The position numbers and the translations under genes were made by a program. Below, in pieces: positions 10,983 to 24,241 of a stretch of DNA of 64,000 nt. Position 1 is the stretch's first letter. The number at the start of each line of letters is the position of its first letter. The DNA is from Casuarina equisetifolia (lineage: Eukaryota; Streptophyta; Magnoliopsida; Fagales; Casuarinaceae), in NCBI GenBank assembly GCA_028551475.1, contig CM052360.1, positions 19,332,501 to 19,396,500 on the forward strand, in the 5' to 3' direction. Below the pieces are notes generated by a model, which saw only the letters and a program-made list of their open reading frames with translations, was not told the origin of the DNA and did no database searches.

Positions 10983-12545
10983 TGTAATGATCCCAATCAA
11001 CTATCAATAGAAAAGCCACTAATTACTAATAGAATAGCCATAAATGATATAATGAAATCCAACAAAATGTAACCATTATTAAGAAATATGATATCAACCT
11101 ATGTCGATATCACTAGACAATCCTATTAGGTATAATGGTCAACCAAAAATGGGGGGTTGAATTGGTTGTCCAACTATAAGTCTATTTTCTTTTCTTTTCA
11201 AACACAATAAATTCACACGGATGTAGCAAATGAATATGTAAAAACAAGATAGAATAATAATAGATAACGAGCATAGACACAAAAGTTTATCATGGTAGTT
11301 CGGCATTCAATCCTACGTCCATCCTCTTCTTCCTTTAACTTAACCAATTGAAGTCCATTTTACTCATTAATTAGGAAAAAAAACATTCTCCTAATCCTCC
11401 CAATTCCCCTTTAAAGGAATCACAAATTTTCAAGTTACAATAAGAGGTTGTCTCAACCTTATTATAACAGCAAATTCTCAAATGATGAATAGTTTATGAG
11501 GGATATTGCTAATCAAAGAGCTTATTTAAGATATTGAATGTAAATCTAAGCTATAATCACAAGACCCCCAAATTTCAGCAAATTAGGGTTTCAAATTTAC
11601 AATAGAGTTTATATGCAAATAATAATCAGAGTTCAATTAGCACATAAACAAGTGTATACAAGTGTATACAAATAAGTATGATCATAAAGAAATGATCTTA
11701 AAGAATATCACTGAACATCATTGATGTTGTTCAAAATCGCATTGCTTGAATGACTTGAATTATTTCTCTCGATTTTTCATAAATAACTCATGCAAAGACT
11801 GTGTTTGAACCGCAAAGAAGAGCCTTTATACCATATTCAAAACAATAAGAGCTTATTACGATTCTCTATCAGACTTGACATCAATAGAGCCTTCTTCCAA
11901 TTAAGAGATTGAGAAATTTCCATCAATATACGGTTGAAGTTTCAATTTGAACTCTTAATCATCACACTTGGCCATTCTGACACTCAATCGCTTCTCAAAT
12001 CTTCTCACTAGGCAATCAGCTATGGAGAAGAGAGAAGGCTACTCAGTTTGATAGAAACTAGGGCTTCTAACCATTGAGTCATGAATTTGAGGGTAGCTTA
12101 GTTAGTGAAATAACATGTATTAGCACCCTTCTAAGTTGGACCTCTTATCCGGCTTAGACCAAACATAAGCTTGGATAAGTTCACATTGATATAAACATAT
12201 TCATACGATCAATCCACATAACATAAGCTTGAACTTGATAAATATATGCCAAAAATGATATAAATTCCAACATCACTTTTTCTTTAATGAAAATTGTTGT
12301 GCAACTAATATTTCTTCATTCTCTATTTTTTTATTACATAAAAACAATATTTCTTTAGAACTTGTATAAGGTTGTAATACATATGAATGTAGGAAATTGG
12401 CTACTTTATAATATCATTAATTGATATTATAATTTGCATACATTTTACTTCCTATCATACAATTTTGCACATCAATATATGAAAAAAAATTTATATACTA
12501 TAATCAACCAAAATTTGTCACAACAAAATATATTTTTTTCCAACA
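10983..12545 (-). repeat. LTR-like block B of chromovirus cluster
   Basis: On the minus strand it starts TGTTGGAAAA and ends ATTACA. It shares several stretches with block A (17056-18144), including a ~50-bp AT-rich segment around 12402-12452 (18003-18053 in A), GTCACAACAAAA near its end, TTAGCACATAAACA and GGCCATTCTGACAC. Block ends are approximate. Confidence 0.5.
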
Positions 12546-13789
12546 AATTCAATAGCTACTTGAAAAATAGAATTACTAAGCCTTCACAAGAAACACTCTC
12601 TACTCATTACTAATTACTTAGATTGATCTCTCTAATCTCTGGAATTCTAAATATCTCTAGATTTTTAAGTGATTTGATGATCTTCTATATCTTTCACCTA
12701 AACCTTGAGCCTTTTTATATAAAGCTTTAGTACCTCTCTTTCTCCAATTAGAACTCAAATTGAATCTTCTAGAAGCATATCTTTTCTTCTACCTTTTGGA
12801 AGCATATCTTATTTTTTGTCTTCTTAAAGCCTTTCTTATCTTCATAGGATTATTATCTAATCAAGACATTTTGTGAAAGAGTGTCTAAAGAGATGACTTT
12901 GGATATAATCAAGGAGACTTCTCTTACCAGGCATAAACACAAATGACCAAATTACCTCATCACCCAAAATTGTTGCATACAAACTTGAGTCTTGAATAAT
13001 TACCACTTCTTCTCTTAAAGTTATTTAAGAAGGTCGAAAGAAAGTAGAACAATGAATCAAGACTTTAATTAGCTTAGGTTTATGGGCTAATCAATTTAAC
13101 AATGAAGTGTGCCACTAGGCAAGGGACTGTTCAAGCCTCTACTTAATCTAAATTCAACATCCTTCCCTTTTTGGGAAGAAAGGAAATGGGAAAAGTTGCA
13201 TGGCCCCAAAACCCTTAAATGTACTCAAGCTCCTTATGAAAGGAGGAGAGCATAAAACACATCAAGTACACACCCAAAATGGAAGATAACTTGGGCAAAT
13301 GCAAATTAGAAACAATTCATCGGTAATGCTTAGCTTCTAAGCTTACCACTTTACTAAACAATTGAAAAGCACAAATAAGAAGAACAACTCCACAATCATG
13401 GCAACTGTGTATATTGTTAGGACAAGGATTCCATAGAAACTAATAACAAAGACAAATTTAAGGAAATTTTGGTAGAGTTTCCCCTGTTTATAGATGATTT
13501 CCCTAATTACAAAAGGAAGTTCAAAGCTATAAGAACTAAGCTAGAAAGGGAAGAACATTAACACATCAAGTTCTCCAACTACAAGAATACAATCAACAAA
13601 CTAATATACTACAAGGAAGCTAGTCAAATTACACTAGAAAGAGAAAGGTAAGCTACAAGTTTTCCATGATGCCTTTCCTATCTCTTCTTCCTCCATTTTT
13701 TTTCTCTTTCTCTTAGTTACCTTTTACCCATTTTTCCCTTCTACAACTTCTTTATTTTGCCCTCCAAGAGTCACATGTCACCTTTTTAA

Positions 13790-16700
13790 GTTTGGGTTTA
13801 ACAATCCCTTCCTTTGGGCAACCATTATCCTTAAGGGTTAATTTGAAGGATGGAAATTGGCACTGGACATACTCGATATCCTCCTAGGTAGGCTCATACT
13901 CCAAATGTCCTGACCACTAGATCAATAAGTTTATCCTTGGGCCATTTCCCCTTTGCACTAGGCAACATTCCATCACTTGCTAAGGCTCCACTAATAGTCT
14001 TCTTTCACCATCCATGAAAGGGACCCTTCGATAAATCCTACATTTACAACTAACAACCTTTTTTAGTTGAGAAACATAAAAAACTAAATGGATGCAGGCA
14101 TCTGGTGGAAGCACTAGCCTATATGCTACCTTTCTAACTCACTTGTCCATAATCCTTTACAAGCATCTAATAATAGCTTGTGAGTCCCAAAAACCCTCTT
14201 AATCCTTTAACCATTGTTGATTAGGGTCATGCCAACATGTCTTCTATTTTCTTAAGGTTAGTCTTAATGCCTTTACTTAAAATGATGTTCTAAGTAATCA
14301 ATTCTCCTTTTAGCAAAGGCATACTTACTCTTTTTAGCATTGAGCTTATGGTCTCTTAAAAGCTACAAAACAACCCATAAGTGTTACACATGACTCTCCC
14401 ATATCAGGTTGTAGACAAGGATATCATCAAAGAAGGAAGGTACAAACTTCCTTAAGTGTGGCCAAAATATATGGTTTATTAGGCCCCAAAAAGTGGTTGG
14501 GGTGTTTATCAAACCAAATAGCATCACAAGGAACTTGTAATGTCCTTACTGCATCCTAAAAGTTGTTTTTAGAATGTCTAATGGGAACAACCACACCTAG
14601 TGGTAGATGATCTCAAATCTAACTTAGAGAACTAAGTTGCTCCATGAAACTCATCCAGAAGCTTGTTAGTTATTGGGATTGAAAACTTATCCTTGATTGT
14701 CAACTTGATCAAAGCATAATAATCCACACAAAATCTCTAACTCCCCTCATGTTTCTTAACCAATAACATTGGATATGCAAACATACTAGAGTTGCTGCAA
14801 ATGATTCTAGAAGTTAACATTTCATCTACCATCTTTTTAAGTTTGGTCTTTTGCACATATGGATATCAATAGGGTCTCGCATTAACCAATTCACTCCTTG
14901 CTTGCAATGGAATATGGTGGTTAAAACTCTCAACTCAAGGGAGTTAGGTAAGGGTCTTAAACACATCCTCAAATTTTTCCATCATTCTCTCCAAACCAGT
15001 TAGTATTACCTCTTTTTGACCATATCTATTGCCTTGAGTTGGCCCACCACACAATGTGGATGCTTTGACACCCACTGGCAAAAATTGGGTCCATTGATAG
15101 CCGTCAATGATACACCTTTACTTCTCGAACCCAACAATACTATTGATTTTCCCTCCATTTGCATGGTTAGGGTATTCTTCACAACATACAAGTTAATAGG
15201 GTTAACACTCAACTCATTGCATGCCCAACACCACATTGCACCCTCTAAGCCGTAATAACCAACCCTCCATAGTAAAGTGGTGGCCCTGAATCCTTTAATG
15301 AAAATGACTACACTTCAAGTTACCTTATAACTAATGATCGCCTACTATCTTAACCCTGAAGGGTTTAATTTCCTATAATTGATAGCCTAGTCTATGAGTT
15401 AAATCAATGTCAACAAAGTTGTGTGTGGCTTTTGTATCAAACAACATGTTAATTTTAAACTTACAAGAAAGCACATCTAACATACTCCTTTTTCTTTTAT
15501 CATAACAAACAATTGTTTTTTTTTAACATACATGGCCACTCCCTACTTCACATCACAATAGTAACATAAACCTTACTCTCTCTGGGCTAGCAACTAGGAG
15601 TTAGTAATACGCTTTGTGGAAAAATGCATACTTTCACCGGGTTTGGAGGCTTTTGCCCCTTAAGATCAATCCCCACCAAGCCTCCATGTAATAGTGAACT
15701 AAGGGTTGTTGACCCCTATCTATGCGATAACCATTCCTTTACTCGTAGGAGACAAAAGCTTCTTTTGCATTAGTACATGTTTAAATGCATCTTTTAAATT
15801 GTGGGGCCATGACAACATCATTAAAGCTCTTACGTCATCCTTTAACCCTAATAAAAAGACCATTAAGAACCCTAAATCTATCCAATAGAGGCTATGAGTT
15901 AAGACCTAATACCTCAAATGGTCAAGTTCTTAGACATACACTAGTACCATATAATTTATCTAAAGAGATGAAATTCTCCCAAAACATCCCCACTTTTTCT
16001 AGAGCAAACTTATCACACACATCCACCTTGAATTGATCCCAGCTAATCCTTCCTTTATCCGGTAAATAATTCTCCACCCATTCAATAGTCTTATTCTTCA
16101 AATAAATGACAGCCATATTCCACCTTCTTAAACTCATCCATAGGGTTAAATGAAAAGTAAAATTCACAACTAGTGATCCATTCTTTAGGTTTGGCACCCC
16201 CAAATTTTGGAAAATGAAGGTGCTAAGGTTGGGATCTAGAATTACTTGGATTGGCTTGGCCACTAGTTTCCCTATTGCCATTCAATGCAATGCCACCAAC
16301 CTCAGTGTTTCTCCCATATTGTCCCTTAGTAAACTCGAAGGGTTGGCCTGGATTGAGTGAACCCCATATAATGGGTTGACTAGTAAAGTTAGGCCCATAG
16401 CCTAGCTATTGCAAAATGGGCTCTTAACCAAATTCGACCATTAGGGAGGGGGTGTGGGCAAGGGTGCTAAATAGGTCCCTAGCTTAATGGAAGGCTTAGT
16501 AGTCCTTGCCCTTAAGTGAAAGGTAGGTTGTGTTGGCCCTAGTTGAAGGGCAAGACTAGTGGTCTTAAGGAAAAGGCATGCCTTGCACTGAAAGCTCCAA
16601 AGGGCTAGGTAGGGTTGCTATAACAATTGACAAATTGGCCAAGAAAAAGGCTTAGGAAGTGTAGTGGGCAACAACCTCCAAGGATGAAACTGGGATGGCA

Positions 16701-17044
16701 CCGAACTGGGGCAACCTAAAAATGCCGAAGGCAAGGATGGCTAATTGTAGGGTGGGTTGCGACATCTTGCCGCCATCAAGGTTTTCGATGGTGACATAGG
16801 TGGCCCATCTAAGATGCACTAGCTACACATGACAGTGGTGGTTGGTGGTAGGGGCAATGCACCCATAACTAATGGCTCTTGCTGCTAAATGGGTTTTAGA
16901 ATAAAAGCTCCACTAGTTAAAGGCCAATTTGGGTTAATGCCATGAACAAGCTTCTATAACAATTAGAGCATTATGTCCTAGGTAGCAAAGAAGTGGTTAA
17001 ATCCATCCTCTAAGTTCTACAAACGAGAAGCATTGTTAGCCATG
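13790..17044 (-). pseudogene. Chromovirus gag-pol remnant
   Basis: Fossil coding region read on the minus strand from a MANNASRL gag start near 17044 to the integrase/chromodomain end near 13790. Parts are gag, protease-RT linker, RT and integrase C-terminus, at the positions given for the cluster. Purine-rich GGGAAGGATG near 13165 (minus) could be the polypurine tract of this copy. It is broken, with many breaks. Confidence 0.7.
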
Positions 17045-17055
17045 GTTTCTCCTCA

Positions 17056-18144
17056 TGTGCAATAAATATTTTTAATGAAATCAGCACATAAACAGAGTTA
17101 TACAAGATACAATTGATGATATATCCAAATGAAAAACTATTTAATCACAATATCATCGTAATCTTGTATTTCACCAAAAGTGTATAAGGTTGAATGATCA
17201 AAAGATAAGCTTAATAATCGATTCTTCACTCAAAGAGAACTTCAGATAATCATCTGTATTAAACCCTTCTCCATAGATTAGCTCTTCTTAAATAGAAAAA
17301 TTAGAGCTAGGGTTTCAAACATTCAAACCTTAATAATAAAGCTTTCTTCCCATTAGAATAGTGAATCAGCCTTCAAATCACCTTCACATCTTCCTTCTAA
17401 GTCATAAATCCGACCATTCTGACACCGGTCTTCTCAGAAATCCTCCTATTGAGGATTCGGTCACCAGCGGCATTGTTCCTCCATCTCTTTCTCTCTCTCT
17501 CATTTCTTCGGTCATCATTCGTATACTCTTAGGGCATCGTATTTGAATAAGTGAGACAGTGTCTAAGTGAAATGGTGAGTTTCATTTGACACAAGCCGAG
17601 CTCACTTATTTGATGGATAGATAAGTAGGCCATGAAATAGGCCGAGGGTAATACTAAGGCCGAGAACATTATCAGGCCGAGAATGATAACAGGTCAAGAG
17701 CAATATCAAGTCGAGAACATTATCAAGCCAAGAATGATAGCAGGCCAAGAGCAATATCATGCCAAGAACATTATCAGGTCGAGAATGATAACAGGCCGAG
17801 TGTGATATAATATAAGTTCTTGATAGAACTAAAGTTTACTCCAAAAATAGAGCAAGTATCATGTTTTCTTAATCACAATATATGACATATTTAACTTCAA
17901 TTTAGTAAGCCTTGTTCTCAAGACATCTTATAATGAAATTAAATAAATCATTTCTTAAGAGCATTATATAGTAACATTATATCAGAAAATGTAGGAATCC
18001 AGTTACTTTATAATATCATTAATTGATATTATAATTTGTACACATTTTACTTCCAATGGTTTTCTTTTGCACTTATGAAAAACATATTTCAATAAATATA
18101 TTCATAAATACATTTTGTCACAACAAAACTCTTATTTTCCAACA
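17056..18144 (-). repeat. LTR-like block A of chromovirus cluster
   Basis: On the minus strand it begins TGTTGGAAAA (ending in CCAACA at 18144 on plus) and runs to about 17056, just upstream of the gag start. It shares patches with block B and contains a 17-bp minisatellite (17639-17809) that block B lacks. Confidence 0.5.
17639..17809. repeat. 17-bp minisatellite, ten units, 51-bp superperiod
   Basis: Ten tandem 17-bp units; the consensus on plus is AGGCCGAGAACATTATC, with one extra base after unit 1. From 17657 the last eight bases cycle ACATTATC, ATGATAAC, GCAATATC. This gives a three-unit (51-bp) higher-order period repeated about two and a half times. Confidence 0.9.
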
Positions 18145-18279
18145 AGTTTTCCCTCCATTTGCATGGTTAGGATATTCTTCACAACATCCAAGCCGATAGG
18201 GTTGACTCTTAACTCATTGCATGCCCAACACCATATCTCACCCTTTTAGTGGTAATAACCAGCCCTTCATAGTAAAGTG
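18145..18279 (-). repeat. Second copy of chromovirus internal fragment
   Basis: The sequence from TTTTCCCTCCATTTGCATGG onwards matches 15148-15276 of the gag-pol remnant over about 130 bp (protease-RT linker). It starts immediately beside the outer end of LTR-like block A. Confidence 0.8.
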
Positions 18280-18319
18280 TTTCAGTCACCATTGATCCAC
18301 TAGCCACTAGGTCCTATCA

Positions 18320-18658
18320 GAGCTTAATGGAAAGGTTTCAGTCAATCAGCTCAATCATAAATGGATAAACCAATGAGTGGGGTAGAAACCACAACATACC
18401 GAATCAAATTAGTGTGTTAGAGTGATATTTGGTTACTTACCTTTCAGACCAAACATTTGGCTTAATTGAAAACAAATATTACTTCAAATTAAGAGCTTTA
18501 AAATTCCATGCAGAGTATATGCATGGGATAACTTTGCATTAGATGTATGTGATAACTTTGAATATCCAACAGTAAACCACTCCTTATCTCTTCCACAAAA
18601 TTGAGTAGAAAATCACATCGACTACCAATTTTCTAACATCATACTGCTTTTTTGTTAG
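18320..18658 (+). repeat. Segmental duplicate A, left half
   Basis: Matches 30565-30895 upstream of the AVT3-like transporter (shared TAAATGGATAAACC, TTTGGTTACTTACCTTTCAG, TTGAGTAGAAAATCA). The copy is interrupted after 18658 by a copia element and resumes at 24242. Confidence 0.9.
18654..18658. repeat. Target-site duplication, left copy
   Basis: GTTAG here and GTTGG at 24242-24246 flank the copia relic. The homologous unoccupied site at 30891-30895 reads GTTGG once within CTTTTTTGTTGGTCCCC, which independently defines the insertion point. Confidence 0.8.
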
Positions 18659-18907
18659 TCTAAGAAACTGAAAACCTCTGAGAAATCTAAAGAAACATTA
18701 AATTGGTATAAGTTATTTCCTCTTTGATTGCTTACAAAAATTTACAACCAAAAGAAAAAGATATACCAAAAAAGAAAACAAATTAGGGCATCTCATATTC
18801 ATATGGGTCAAGTGAGACCCAAACATAACAAATAAAAAGTCAGCCCAACTAACTAAAAGGCCGACCCAATACTATCAAAATTACATTAACATAATTACAT
18901 CTTAACA
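18659..18907 (-). repeat. Copia LTR, left (3' LTR of element)
   Basis: 249 bp. Shares CAACTAACTAAA, AATACTATCAAAATTACATT and the terminal ACATCTTAACA with the right-hand LTR, and is followed by the polypurine tract CCCCCCTC (plus). Confidence 0.8.
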
Positions 18908-21900
18908 ACCCCCCTCAAGCTAGTGATTTGTATACATCAAATACACCAAGTTTTCCAAGAATATAACGATGTTGTCTACTACATAAAGCTTTAGTCAACA
19001 AATCTACAAGTTGCTCGTATGTGCAAATGTTATGAGTCTGAATCAGGCCTCATTGTTACTTTTCGCAGATAAAGTGATTGTTAATCTCAATGTGTTTGGT
19101 ACGCTTATGAAAGATAGGATTGTTCACAATGTGAATGGATGCCTCATTGTCATAGTATAAGGAAATAAGTCGCGAGACAATTACCCATAGATCACCAAGA
19201 AGCCCATGTAACCAAAAAATTTCACAAACAGTTATAGCCAGAGCTCAATACTCTACTTCTGAGGAGTGGGAAACTATGGCTTATTTCTTAGTCTTCCAAG
19301 AAATTAGAGAGCCCCCCAACTAGATGCAAAAACTGGTAAGAGATCATCATGACATAGGACAAACTCCCCAATCATAATCATAAAAACCAAACATCTGAAA
19401 GTCCCTTTGGAGAACATAAATATCACTGAGCACAGAATACCTTTTAAGTATTTAACAACTTCCAAGGCCATCTCCATATGTGAAGTTTTCAAAGCATGCA
19501 TAAACTAACTAAGGATCTGAACAAGATAATTAATGTTAGGGTGAGTATGAGTGAGATAGATCAACCGCTCAAGAAGTCGTTGATAGGTACCCGCATTAGT
19601 CAAAGGAGGGTTATTAATGGGAATTGGTGTGCACTAGCATCATATTCCAAATAGGTGATCTTCAAATTCTGACCATAGGAATCTTACATAGGTGAACTCT
19701 AGAAAGCCCTGCTTCATATACTAGCTCCAAGGCATATTTACGTTAACTGAGACACATACCACTCTCTGATCGAGCAACCTCAATCCTAAGAAAAAATTTT
19801 GCTTGCTCAAGATCTTTCATGTGAAATCTGGAACAAAGATAAGACTTTACCTAAGCTATAGCCTCCTCACTATTCTCGATAAGAAGCATATCATCAACGT
19901 AGATTAGAATAGAAACAACAATAGACCTTTGTCGTAGTGTAAAGAAAACATAGTCATGATAGATTGCTTAAAACCAATGTCAAGGAAAGCACTAGTGAAC
20001 TTGGCATACCGTTGCCATGGAGCTTGTTTAAGCCTATATATGGACTTGAGGAGTCGACAAACTTTCGGTGGACTGGTAAGGGGAGACGAAATCCATGGAG
20101 GTAAAGACATATAAACCTCCTCATACAAGTTTCCATGGAAAAACGTATTATGAACATCTATCTTATGAAAAGGCTAACAAAACATGGACGCTAAGGCCAT
20201 GATACATCTAACAATCACCATCTTGGTTACTAGTGAAAAAGTCTCCTCATAGTCGATCCCATAACACTAAGTAAAGCCCTTAACCTAGGCGAGCTTTATA
20301 CCTCTCATTGGTTTACGACCAGGGGGCAAGTCAACTAACTTCCACGTTTGATTTGCTTTTAATGCATGAAGTTCATTTTCCATAGCATCAACCCATCTGG
20401 GATCTTAAACTACCTCATGATAGTAGAGTGGCTCTTAGATAGAAAAGATGGAGGCAATAAAGGCAAGATGTGTGGAAGATAAATTGTCAAGAGTCATAAA
20501 TTGTGACATAGAGTATGGTATGTCTTACGAACCCATTAAGTGGGATATATCAAAAGAAAAAGTGATATGATTGCAATAAAAATCTTGAGTCCAAATGGGA
20601 GGTTTAGACGCACATTGGGAATGTCAAACATTAGGAGTACTTAACTCAAGGGGTGGATCTACAATGGGGGGATCCACAGAAGTGGGATTCACAGGGGTGA
20701 ATCCACAGTGGGAGGATTCATAATGGGTGAATCCAATGACTTAACAATCAATGAAGAAAAAGGATTGACATCCACATATGGTAAGGGATGGGATGAGGAA
20801 GAATTATCAAGAAGGACAGGGTCATAAGCCAACACTGTAGGAGGATATGCATTTGGCTCATGCATAAATGGTACGACATATGGATCAAGATCCAAAGGAA
20901 TAAAGGATTGGTCCTCACTAAGTGGTGAGACAATGAGAGTTGATTCGGACTAAGTAAATGGAAAAACGAACTCATGAAACACAACGTTTTGAATAATGAA
21001 AAAAGTGTGAATGGTAAGGTCAAAAACTCGATAACCCTTTTGAAAGGAAAGGTATCCTATAAAGACGCACAATTTAGCATAGGGGCAAATTTGTCCCCCC
21101 ATGGAATGATGGTGACATAGCACAAACATCCAAACTCTCTAAGATGGGACATACATAGAGATTTGCCAAACAAAACATCAAAAGGAGTTTTCCCATCGAG
21201 GGCTGGGGTAGGAAGTCAGTTGATAATATAGGTAGTAGTCAACACACACTCTCCCTACTAACAATTAAGAACATCAGCCTGAAAACGTAGGGCTTGTGCT
21301 ACATCGAGTATATGTCAATGTTTGCACTCAATAACACCATTTTGTTGTGGAGTATGAACATATGAACATAAGAACTCTTGTGATGAACCCCACAAAGCTT
21401 AAGGAAAAAGGTACATTCATGACTAAAGAACTCAAATTCATTATCATATCACAAACAATGAACATGAGTATGAAACTGAGTTTCTACCATAGAAAAAAAT
21501 GAGTGCAAGAAATGCAATGCTTGACTTTTATGTCACATGAGATACACCCATGAGCCATCATGATTAGTGTTTCGATGTGGCCCCCATATATCAACATGTA
21601 CCAACCCAAAAATATAGCTGGTAATAGATGTACGAGACAAAATGGAAAGCGAGTTTGTTTTGCTATGGGACAAATAAGACAAAAAACTTCAGGAAATGCA
21701 TAAGAAGAAGAGTGGTCAGAAGGACAATGTCATAATATCTGCTTATTACTTAAAACATTGTTCTTAAACATGATATTTTGACAAACATTGGCTCTCTTAG
21801 GAACCTTACAATTAAAAGTTTTGACAAGTGTGGAAAAAGCATCTATAGTAGTAGTCGTTGGAGACACTAAGTGATATAAGCAACATTCAACCCTGCCCAA

Positions 21901-24029
21901 CCCCAATACTGTCCCAGTCAAACAGTCTTGAAAGAAACAAAAATGTGCATGAAAAGTAACTTGACAAGAACTAATCAAGGTAAACTTGGTAACAGACAAA
22001 AGTTTACACTTAAAGAAGGGAACATATAAGACATCATAAAGGATGACGAAAGGAGAAATACGAATGGTGCCAATATGAGTAATAGCTACACTATTATTAT
22101 TAGGAAATTTAACTCAAATATGGTTTGATACATATGATCGAATATTCTCCATGCATTTGAAATCACACATAATGTGGTCACTCACTCCTGAGTTAATAAG
22201 CCAATCAGATAAAGATGAAGTTTGCAAGGAAGAAACTGTACTTGCAAAATTTGCCATGGGCTCAATAGGCCCAAAGCGGCTAAGAAGTTTAACCACCTGC
22301 TGATACTGCTCAGGTGTGAAGATTTGGCTAGGAAGGCTAATTGTCTGCCCTAAAACTGTACTGCTCACAAAAGGTGATGATTGATCCCAAAGTCAACACT
22401 AACTACATGCACTAATCTATTACTTCCTCCTTTCTTCTTTAGATTCTTGGACTTGCCAAGGAAACCAACCAGCTTAAAGCACTTATCAATGGTGTGTCCA
22501 AAGCGCTGAAAATGCTTACAAAAAAATCATGGTCCTCCCTGTCTAAATCCAACATTGGAAGAATGTCACAAATTACCCATAGCAATAGATGAGTTATCTT
22601 TCTGGTTGTTCCCAAACCCTCCTCCAAAGGACACAAGGGATTGTACAATAAAGGCAGTCAAATCTGTTCTCCCACTGTCAGCTTGCAAACTACACTAGTA
22701 TTCCTCATTAGCAACCAAGGTGAAAACCTCATCAAGTGGAGGAATGGGGCTCCACGAGGTAATATTGCTATGGATGGTGGCATAAATAGGCTAAAGTCCA
22801 AGCAAAAAATGTACAACACATCCATACTCCTTTTCTGCGGCCAATAAACTTAAGAAATTGCAAGTGCAGTTGTTACATTTACATTTCATCATTAGTAAAC
22901 TTTTATCTAATTCGACCCATAAATCTGATAGACGAGCAAAATACTTACCACTAACTCATTTGGCTGTTATTTTACTTTTCCAAGTTGTTGTTCCAAATCA
23001 TAACAACAAGTCCCAGAAATCTTGGAATATCTAGTTTCCAACATTTTCCATGCCTCTAAAGTAGTATCACAAAGGAAAATAGCATTCCCTATTTTTATTT
23101 AAATAGAATTCATCAATCAAGACAAAACCAACCTAGGAAAGGTTCCATATACCAGCTCCAGTTTGTCCCAAAAACCAAGAGCAATCTGTATTTTTCTCTT
23201 CCATGGTGGGTAATCAGCCGATCTAATGAGCAACTAAGGGACTAGAACAACAGTAGATACATCATCGGGGGCCGACACAAGAGGATCAGTCAGCTCTAGC
23301 ATATTGGGGTTTATGGACACACTATTCTTTATGTCCATGGTGGCAGACACACGAAATGGTTCGTCAAAAAGCGTTGGGCCGAAGGAGGCAAGCAGAGATG
23401 ATGACGGCAGTGGGAAGAATGGAGCTTTTCTGTCATGGTACAACCCAGAAAAGTTATGCACAGGTAGGGATTTGACTTGCGAGACCTGACTCGTGATGAT
23501 GGAGGGGCAAAAAGATAATTCTTCCCCGTAACTTAAGTGGAATGGTGTGTGTAATCAAAACCCACTATCTAAGGGTAAATATGCAACTTCACCCTACTTA
23601 AGTGAAATGGTGCGTGTTGAGAGGCAAAACACATCGTTTAAGGGCAAGGTGGTAATTTTGTTGGACGTAAGTGAAGCGATGCATCTAGGAAAGCAAAACA
23701 TACCGTCTAGGGATAAAAAGGTAACTTAACCTTGCTGAGTAAGTAAAACAGTGTGTATAAACTGGAAGGAATCAAAAGGCAAAAAAGTAATTTCAAACCC
23801 TAAAATATCTCCCAGGGACAGACCAAAATGCACCATTTTAATCAAGTTTTAACAAAGAAAACTTGTCCAAAACAGATCAAGCAGCAAAAGGTGAGGAACA
23901 GATCAAGAACAAGGAATTTGAAAACAGAATAGAAATCAAAAAACCAAACAGGAGAGTGAACTCGACAAAGGAATAGGATCGAGACACAGATCCTTTCCTC
24001 ACCCAAAATGAAATTTATCGATCCTTTCC

Positions 24030-24241
24030 TCATCAAACTGGTAAAAGCGATTTCCTTTCTGATTGCTTACAGAAATTTATAGCTAAAACAAAAACATATA
24101 TAAAAACAAAAACAAATTGGGGCATCGTGTGCCCATACAAGTCGGGTGAGACCTAAACCTAACAAATAAAAAGTCGGCCCAACTAACTAAAGGGCCAACT
24201 GAATACTATCAAAATTACATTAACATAATTACATCTTAACA
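24030..24241 (-). repeat. Copia LTR, right (5' LTR of element)
   Basis: Matches the left LTR from the TGGTA region near 24038 to the shared terminal ACATCTTAACA at 24241. The inner boundary is approximate. Confidence 0.7.

Larger units (their letters stand above)
10500..18279 (-). mobile_element. Cluster of chromovirus (Ty3/gypsy) relics
   Basis: Minus-strand, heavily decayed Ty3/gypsy DNA. Recognisable parts are gag (about 15922-17044; IEWVENYLPDKGRISWDQF type), the protease-RT linker (15006-15236), RT ([16 protein letters not shown] near 14700; LNAKKSKYAFAKRRIDYLEH near 14300) and an integrase C-terminus with chromodomain-like WSGHLEYEPT (about 13800-13910). Two related LTR-like blocks, a primer-binding-like site and a stray extra copy of an internal fragment show more than one insertion or rearrangement. 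It is broken, with many breaks, and looks old because the LTR blocks align only in patches. Confidence 0.75.
18659..24241 (-). mobile_element. Ty1/copia retrotransposon relic, minus strand
   Basis: A 5.58-kb fossil bounded by the target duplication described at 18654. The left LTR is 18659-18907 and the right LTR ends at 24241; both end ...ACATCTTAACA. The polypurine tract (minus) lies at about 18908-18917. Coding parts on the minus strand are gag (about 22400-23340), protease (LINSGVSDHI near 22180), an integrase region (about 21000-22000), RT (EEVYMSLPP, VCRLLKSIYRLKQAP near 20050-20130) and the RT end (MHALKTSHMEMALEVVKYLK, about 19440-19501). It is broken, with many breaks. The LTR inner ends agree closely while the rest is more diverged, suggesting an old to moderately old insertion. 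Confidence 0.9.

Noticed and set aside
17639-17809. Short regular repeats that might suggest a CRISPR array
   Set aside because: The units are contiguous 17-mers without unique spacers, in a plant LTR-like block; it is a minisatellite.
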